A stretch of DNA of 26,733 bases from an uncultured Oribacterium sp. (lineage in GTDB: Bacteria > Bacillota > Clostridia > Lachnospirales > Lachnospiraceae), in NCBI GenBank assembly GCA_934270345.1, contig CAKQPT010000029.1, forward strand, positions 1 through 26,733, given 5' to 3'. Both the position numbers and the translations under genes were made by a program. The first letter of the stretch is position 1, and the number at the start of each line of letters is the position of its first letter. Shown piece by piece: positions 24,428-26,733 of the stretch. Under the pieces are notes generated by a model that was given only the letters and a program-made list of their open reading frames with translations, made no database searches and had not been told where the DNA came from.

Positions 24428-25420
24428 TTATTTATACACGATCTGATCGCCATCCCGCAGACGCACCGAGACCTCACCGAAGACCAGTGTACCCTCGCTT
24501 CCGTCCTGCTCGACGACCTCCAGTGTTCCGTCCGGGCGGATGCCGGTGGCTCTGGCCGGACGCTGTGTCTTTCCATCGATAATCATGATGTCATGTCCCG
24601 GCACCATGTTGTGATCGATGTATTCCTGTGCCAGTGTCTTCTCCGGTGCGAGCGCATAGAACTCCCGGATCAGCTCCGCCGCGATGCGATTACGATCCAC
24701 GATTTTTCCCTCGGAACGCTTTCCGAGAATCGATCCGGCCTTCTCGCGGATATCCTCCGGGAAGCCCTCCTCCGGCTCATAAAGATTGATGCCGATCCCG
24801 ACGATGACGAATTCCATACGGCCCGACTCCATGCTGGTCTGCCCCTCCGAGAGAATACCACAGACCTTGTGGCCCTCATAATACAGATCATTGACCCACT
24901 TGATGGAAAGCTCGACCCCGCATACCCTGCGGACCGCACGATAAACGGCGACGGCAGACTGCGCCGTCAGCATCAGATTATCCATGACGGTACCTTCCGG
25001 ACGAAGCAGCATGCTGATATAAAGACCGGTTCCCTTCGGAGAGAAGAAACTGCGCCCGAGTCTTCCCTTGCCACCGGTCTGATAATCGGAAATCACCGTT
25101 GTCCCCTCCGGCACATGCTCTGAAACCGCCAGCTTCTTCAGCACATCGTTCGTACTCGTAATCTCCTGAAATACCGAAACCGGGTATGCATGCTCCAGAT
25201 AACGGGAAATGGCCTGTTCAGACAGCACATCACTTTCCAGCGAAAGCATGTATCCCTTATTTTTTACAGCCTCGATTTCATAGCCATCCTCCTTCAGCTG
25301 ATTTACCGCCTTCCAGACCGCCGTACGAGAGCAGTGAAGCTCCTGTGCGATTTCCTCACCGGAGATATAATGTCCCTTGTTTTCTTCAAATAATCGGATC
25401 AATGTTTCCTTTACCGTCAT
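24428..25420 (-). CDS. birA: Bifunctional biotin-protein ligase and biotin repressor BirA
   Basis: The protein has 330 aa. The N-terminal helix-turn-helix is HYISGEEIAQELHCSRTAVW followed by KAV. The catalytic domain has the adenylate/biotin block QTGGKGRLGRSFFSPKG (residues 114-130) and IKWVNDLYYEGHKVCGILSE (from about 173). It attaches biotin to carboxylases and represses biotin genes. The start at 25420 follows TGGAGG. The five-base-arm repeat TTTAC-N11-GTAAA just upstream is a weak possible operator. It heads the operon that ends with yabB. Confidence 0.94.
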   Translation of the reverse strand: MTVKETLIRLFEENKGHYISGEEIAQELHCSRTAVWKAVNQLKEDGYEIEAVKNKGYMLSLESDVLSEQAISRYLEHAYPVSVFQEITSTNDVLKKLAVSEHVPEGTTVISDYQTGGKGRLGRSFFSPKGTGLYISMLLRPEGTVMDNLMLTAQSAVAVYRAVRRVCGVELSIKWVNDLYYEGHKVCGILSEGQTSMESGRMEFVIVGIGINLYEPEEGFPEDIREKAGSILGKRSEGKIVDRNRIAAELIREFYALAPEKTLAQEYIDHNMVPGHDIMIIDGKTQRPARATGIRPDGTLEVVEQDGSEGTLVFGEVSVRLRDGDQIVYK

Positions 25421-25490
25421 GTCAGCCTCCACCAGATCTCAAGTTTACTATTCTGACCCGTAAATAATAACAAAAATCCATATTGAATAC

Positions 25491-25527
25491 AAGAAAGGAG
25501 GCCGTACCAATACCGGCCCCCTTTCTT
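25491..25527 (-). terminator. Terminator after the 67-aa gene
   Basis: Bases 25491-25504 and 25514-25527 form a 14-bp stem. The plus-strand version has one A.C mismatch while the minus-strand RNA has a G.U wobble, so the structure favours minus transcription. The 3' side of the stem is followed by a short T-rich tail. Confidence 0.65.
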
Positions 25528-25561
25528 ACGATTTTTTACAGATTTTACGACACCTGCTTCC

Positions 25562-25765
25562 TCATGCCAGTGATACCCACTGAAAATTAATCGAGGAAGA
25601 GCACTCATCGACATATTCTCGTTTAAAAAATCCCCCATCTTTCCGATGAAGCATCTGGTCCCAGTTTTCAGTCGGGCACTCTTCTCCATTAAACCGGATC
25701 TGAAACCCCTTCTCACGAAGCCTCTGAAGGCCTGCAAGAAATCTCACGTTCATCTGGTAATCCAT
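25562..25765 (-). CDS. Orphan small protein, 67 aa
   Basis: An ATG at 25765 has the strong site AGGAGAGGAG upstream. The protein is mixed charged and polar: MDYQMNVRFLAGLQRLREKG at the start, two Cys residues (EECP, DECSSS), a basic middle, and an aromatic end. It has no signal peptide or membrane segment. I recognise no family. The upstream leader is about 250 nt and carries a structured segment and a strong promoter. A terminator follows. It may be the regulated product of that leader, or a small effector of the palindrome-binding system. Confidence 0.55.
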   Translation of the reverse strand: MDYQMNVRFLAGLQRLREKGFQIRFNGEECPTENWDQMLHRKDGGFFKREYVDECSSSINFQWVSLA

Positions 25766-25894
25766 GCTGCTCCTCTCCTGCCGGAAGTACACCCAAAACC
25801 AATCCCAGGTAATCTGTATGCACCGCCGGACATCATGAACACATTGTTTTTTCGTTCCGAATCGCCAAAACATTTAAAAAATCAGGATGATTCG

Positions 25895-26014
25895 AAAAGA
25901 GGGGGATCTGCGACCGCAGAGGCACCACTTAACCTTCGCAGATCGCAATCCGTAGACGTTCCACTCCCATATAACATCTGCCGGATGTTCCGAGGATTGT
26001 ACTTTCTCGTGAAC
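25895..26014 (-). ncRNA. Structured RNA or 5' leader, unknown family
   Basis: The minus-strand RNA after the promoter can fold as a compact three-way junction. P1 is CAATCC/GGATTG (25994-25999 and 25946-25951). P2 is CGGA/TCCG (25989-25992 and 25982-25985). P3 is AGATGT/ACGTCT (25974-25979 and 25954-25959). It is followed by a perfect 9-bp stem, GATCTGCGA/TCGCAGATC (25936-25944 and 25905-25913), ending CCCCTCTTTT. The stem's 3' arm can instead form a local hairpin TCTGC/GCAGA. This layout (aptamer-like fold, then competing terminator) resembles a riboswitch or an attenuated leader. No known class is recognised. Confidence 0.45.
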
Positions 26015-26020
26015 AATTGT

Positions 26021-26049
26021 ATTATACCGTATCTTTTGCATTCTGCATA
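26021..26049 (-). promoter_or_regulatory. Promoter of the structured RNA and 67-aa gene
   Basis: A perfect TATAAT lies on the minus strand at 26021-26026. The -35 (26044-26049, TATGCA) is poor, which is typical of a promoter that needs an activator. The palindrome array begins exactly at the -35. Confidence 0.55.
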
Positions 26050-26104
26050 TAGTCTACATGTAGACCATAGTCCGCAAAACGACTATAGTCTGTTTTCAGA
26101 CTAT
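26049..26104. promoter_or_regulatory. Three phased palindromes upstream of the promoter
   Basis: Dyads have centres at 26058.5, 26076.5 and 26094.5, exactly 18 bp apart. The best copy is ATAGTCTGTTTTCAGACTAT (26085-26104, perfect). The first includes a perfect 14-bp palindrome, GTCTACATGTAGAC (26052-26065). The middle one keeps only the ATAGTC/GACTAT arms. They lie from the -35 upstream to about -90, where an activator would bind. The same element is at 20295-20332. Confidence 0.75.
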
Positions 26105-26285
26105 ACCTCATGTAGTAGGTATTTCCGTCGTGAATCGATTTCATATTATATATGTAGAGAATCATCTCCTTCCGAAATTTTTAAAATTTTTTCTGACAGC
26201 GGGATTTTCTGATTGGGTTAGATCGAAATATGTTCGAAACCTACACTTTTGATCCCTATATTCCGAATCTTTTATTTCCGGGCAC

Positions 26286-26314
26286 AAAAAAAGTCCCGGG
26301 ATACTTCCCGGGAC
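26286..26314 (-). terminator. Rho-independent terminator of the rRNA/tRNA transcript
   Basis: GTCCCGGG (26293-26300) and CCCGGGAC (26307-26314) form a perfect 8-bp stem with a 6-nt loop. On the minus strand it is followed by seven T's. It lies four bases after tRNA-Glu. Confidence 0.93.
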
Positions 26315-26318
26315 CTGA

Positions 26319-26390
26319 TGACGCCAACGAGATTCGAACTCGTGATACCACCGTGAAAGGGTGGTGTCTTAACCGCTTGACCATGGCGCC
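26319..26390 (-). tRNA. tRNA-Glu (TTC)
   Basis: This is a 72-nt cloverleaf on the minus strand. The acceptor GGCGCCA pairs with TGGCGTC, the anticodon loop is CTTTCAC with TTC, and the T-loop is GTTCGAATC. The CCA end is not encoded. It is the last tRNA before the terminator. Confidence 0.97.
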
Positions 26391-26396
26391 AAAGAG

Positions 26397-26467
26397 AGGC
26401 GAGAGTCGGATTCGAACCGGCGCTCAGGGTGTTGCAGACCCATGCCTTACCACTTGGCTATCTCGCC
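26397..26467 (-). tRNA. tRNA-Cys (GCA)
   Basis: This is a 71-nt cloverleaf on the minus strand. The acceptor GGCGAGA pairs with TCTCGCC, and the anticodon is GCA in CTGCAAC. The discriminator is U, as is usual for tRNA-Cys, which supports the end position. The CCA end is not encoded. It is six bases upstream of tRNA-Glu. Confidence 0.97.
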
Positions 26468-26481
26468 ATAAAAACATTCTT

Positions 26482-26524
26482 AAAAAACAAATAGGGTTAA
26501 GACAAGCATCGATGTCTTAATCCC
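26482..26524 (-). terminator. Hairpin with T-run between tRNA-Asn and tRNA-Cys
   Basis: TTAAGACA/TGTCTTAA (26497-26504 and 26513-26520), extended by GGG/CCC with one bulged base, is followed on the minus strand by TATTTG and six T's. It may be a partial terminator or a processing stem that lowers the amount of the last two tRNAs. Confidence 0.45.
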
Positions 26525-26536
26525 ACTGTCCAGAAG

Positions 26537-26609
26537 CTCCTCCAGTTGGACTCGAACCAACGACACCGCGGTTAACAGCCGCGTGCTCTACCTACTGAGC
26601 TATGAAGGA
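26537..26609 (-). tRNA. tRNA-Asn (GTT)
   Basis: This is a 73-nt cloverleaf on the minus strand. The acceptor TCCTTCA pairs with TGGAGGA (one G.U), the anticodon is GTT in CTGTTAA, and the discriminator is G. It is the first tRNA after the 23S gene. The CCA end is not encoded. Confidence 0.97.
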
Positions 26610-26629
26610 ATAATAACAAGAATATCTGC

Positions 26630-26657
26630 AAAATCTTTCATTCTAAAGAAAGATTTT
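26630..26657 (-). repeat. Hairpin between 23S and tRNA-Asn
   Basis: AAAATCTTTC (26630-26639) and GAAAGATTTT (26648-26657) pair perfectly around an 8-nt loop. It is in the 23S-tRNA spacer. It is a possible RNA-processing stem or a weak attenuator. Confidence 0.6.
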
Positions 26658-26682
26658 AAAACATCAAACCTACCAGCCAAAT

Positions 26683-26733
26683 TTGGATAAGCCCTCGACC
26701 TATTAGTAACTATCACCTGAATGCTTTGCAGCA
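26683..26733 (-). rRNA. 23S rRNA, 3' end (partial)
   Basis: The minus strand carries TACTAATAGGTCGAGGGCTT, the conserved 3' end of bacterial 23S rRNA. The gene runs beyond the window's right edge. Its exact 3' boundary is estimated from the conserved end and is accurate to a few bases. The gene is upstream of the tRNA-Asn, -Cys, -Glu series. No 5S rRNA gene follows it within the window. Confidence 0.9.

Larger units (their letters stand above)
25766..26318. other. Long non-coding AT-rich interval
   Basis: This stretch separates the 67-aa gene from tRNA-Glu. From right to left it holds the tRNA terminator (26286-26314), an AT-rich part (26105-26285) in which I see nothing specific, three phased palindromes (26049-26104), a promoter (26021-26049), a structured RNA (25895-26014) and the rest of the leader of the 67-aa gene. 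I see no convincing protein-coding gene in it on either strand. Confidence 0.7.

Noticed and set aside
25430..25460. Biotin operator in front of birA
   Set aside because: Only a 5-bp-arm repeat (TTTAC/GTAAA) is present. The longer conserved BirA operator sequence is not recognisable.
25895..26014. T-box leader or purine riboswitch
   Set aside because: It has AAGTGGTGCC, which is only loosely like a T-box, and ATATGG-type letters, but it lacks the other invariant parts of either class. It is too short for a T-box with stem I, and no aminoacyl-tRNA synthetase or purine gene follows.
26049..26104. CRISPR array
   Set aside because: The units are 18 bp apart with no spacers, and they are palindromes. 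There are no cas genes. They fit a regulatory array.
25646..26212. Open frame on the plus strand across the structured RNA and palindromes
   Set aside because: There is no ribosome binding site, it covers promoter and hairpin elements, and the minus strand explains the interval better.
1..26733. Prophage, insertion sequence or other mobile element
   Set aside because: I found no transposase, integrase, phage gene or flanking direct repeats.

Overview
The window looks like chromosomal DNA from a Gram-positive clostridium, probably a member of the Lachnospirales. The evidence is the clustering of rpsF-ssb-rpsR, a gdpP-rplI-dnaB operon, a holB-ricT-yabB operon, mecA, a DUF951 gene, strong GGAGG-type ribosome binding sites, TetR_C_8- and MMPL-type genes, and a SipW/TasA-type operon. 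Only the TetR gene lies on the plus strand. Everything else, including the tRNAs and the 23S rRNA end, is on the minus strand. The species cannot be named from this sequence.

Layout from left to right. (1) 1-5014 holds an RND/MMPL exporter and a very long secreted coiled-coil protein in one minus-strand operon. It is divergent from a TetR repressor (5314-5907), and the two promoters overlap around 5136-5195. (2) 6047-7115 holds a DUF1858 redox-type protein and the ClpC adaptor MecA. (3) 7304-11245 is gdpP-rplI-dnaB (c-di-AMP phosphodiesterase, ribosomal protein L9, replicative helicase). (4) 11368-12528 is rpsF-ssb-rpsR with a good promoter and terminator, preceded by a DUF951 gene, a GNAT acetyltransferase and a DUF2156 protein. 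(5) 14921-20261 is a six-gene surface operon: a membrane-anchored secreted protein, a SipW-like signal peptidase, a TasA/CalY-like protein, a second protein with the same type of signal peptide, and two further secreted proteins. (6) 20339-25420 is birA, a membrane-anchored Ser/Glu-rich protein, a guanylate-kinase-like protein, holB, ricT and yabB, with very short gaps. (7) 25491-26314 is an AT-rich region with a 67-codon orphan gene, a structured RNA or leader, and an array of palindromes. (8) 26319-26733 is the end of an rRNA operon: the 23S 3' end, then tRNA-Asn, tRNA-Cys and tRNA-Glu, with no 5S gene in between.

The most interesting signal is a palindromic element that occurs in just two places. 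Two copies lie directly over the predicted promoter of the SipW/TasA-like operon (20295-20332), and three copies lie directly upstream of a good promoter at 26021 that would transcribe the structured RNA and the 67-aa gene (26049-26104). In both places the dyad centres are exactly 18 bp apart. This suggests that one unidentified regulator controls both the surface-fibre operon and an uncharacterised RNA/small-protein locus about 6 kb away. All functional statements for the surface operon beyond signal peptidase and fibre-like subunit are inference.
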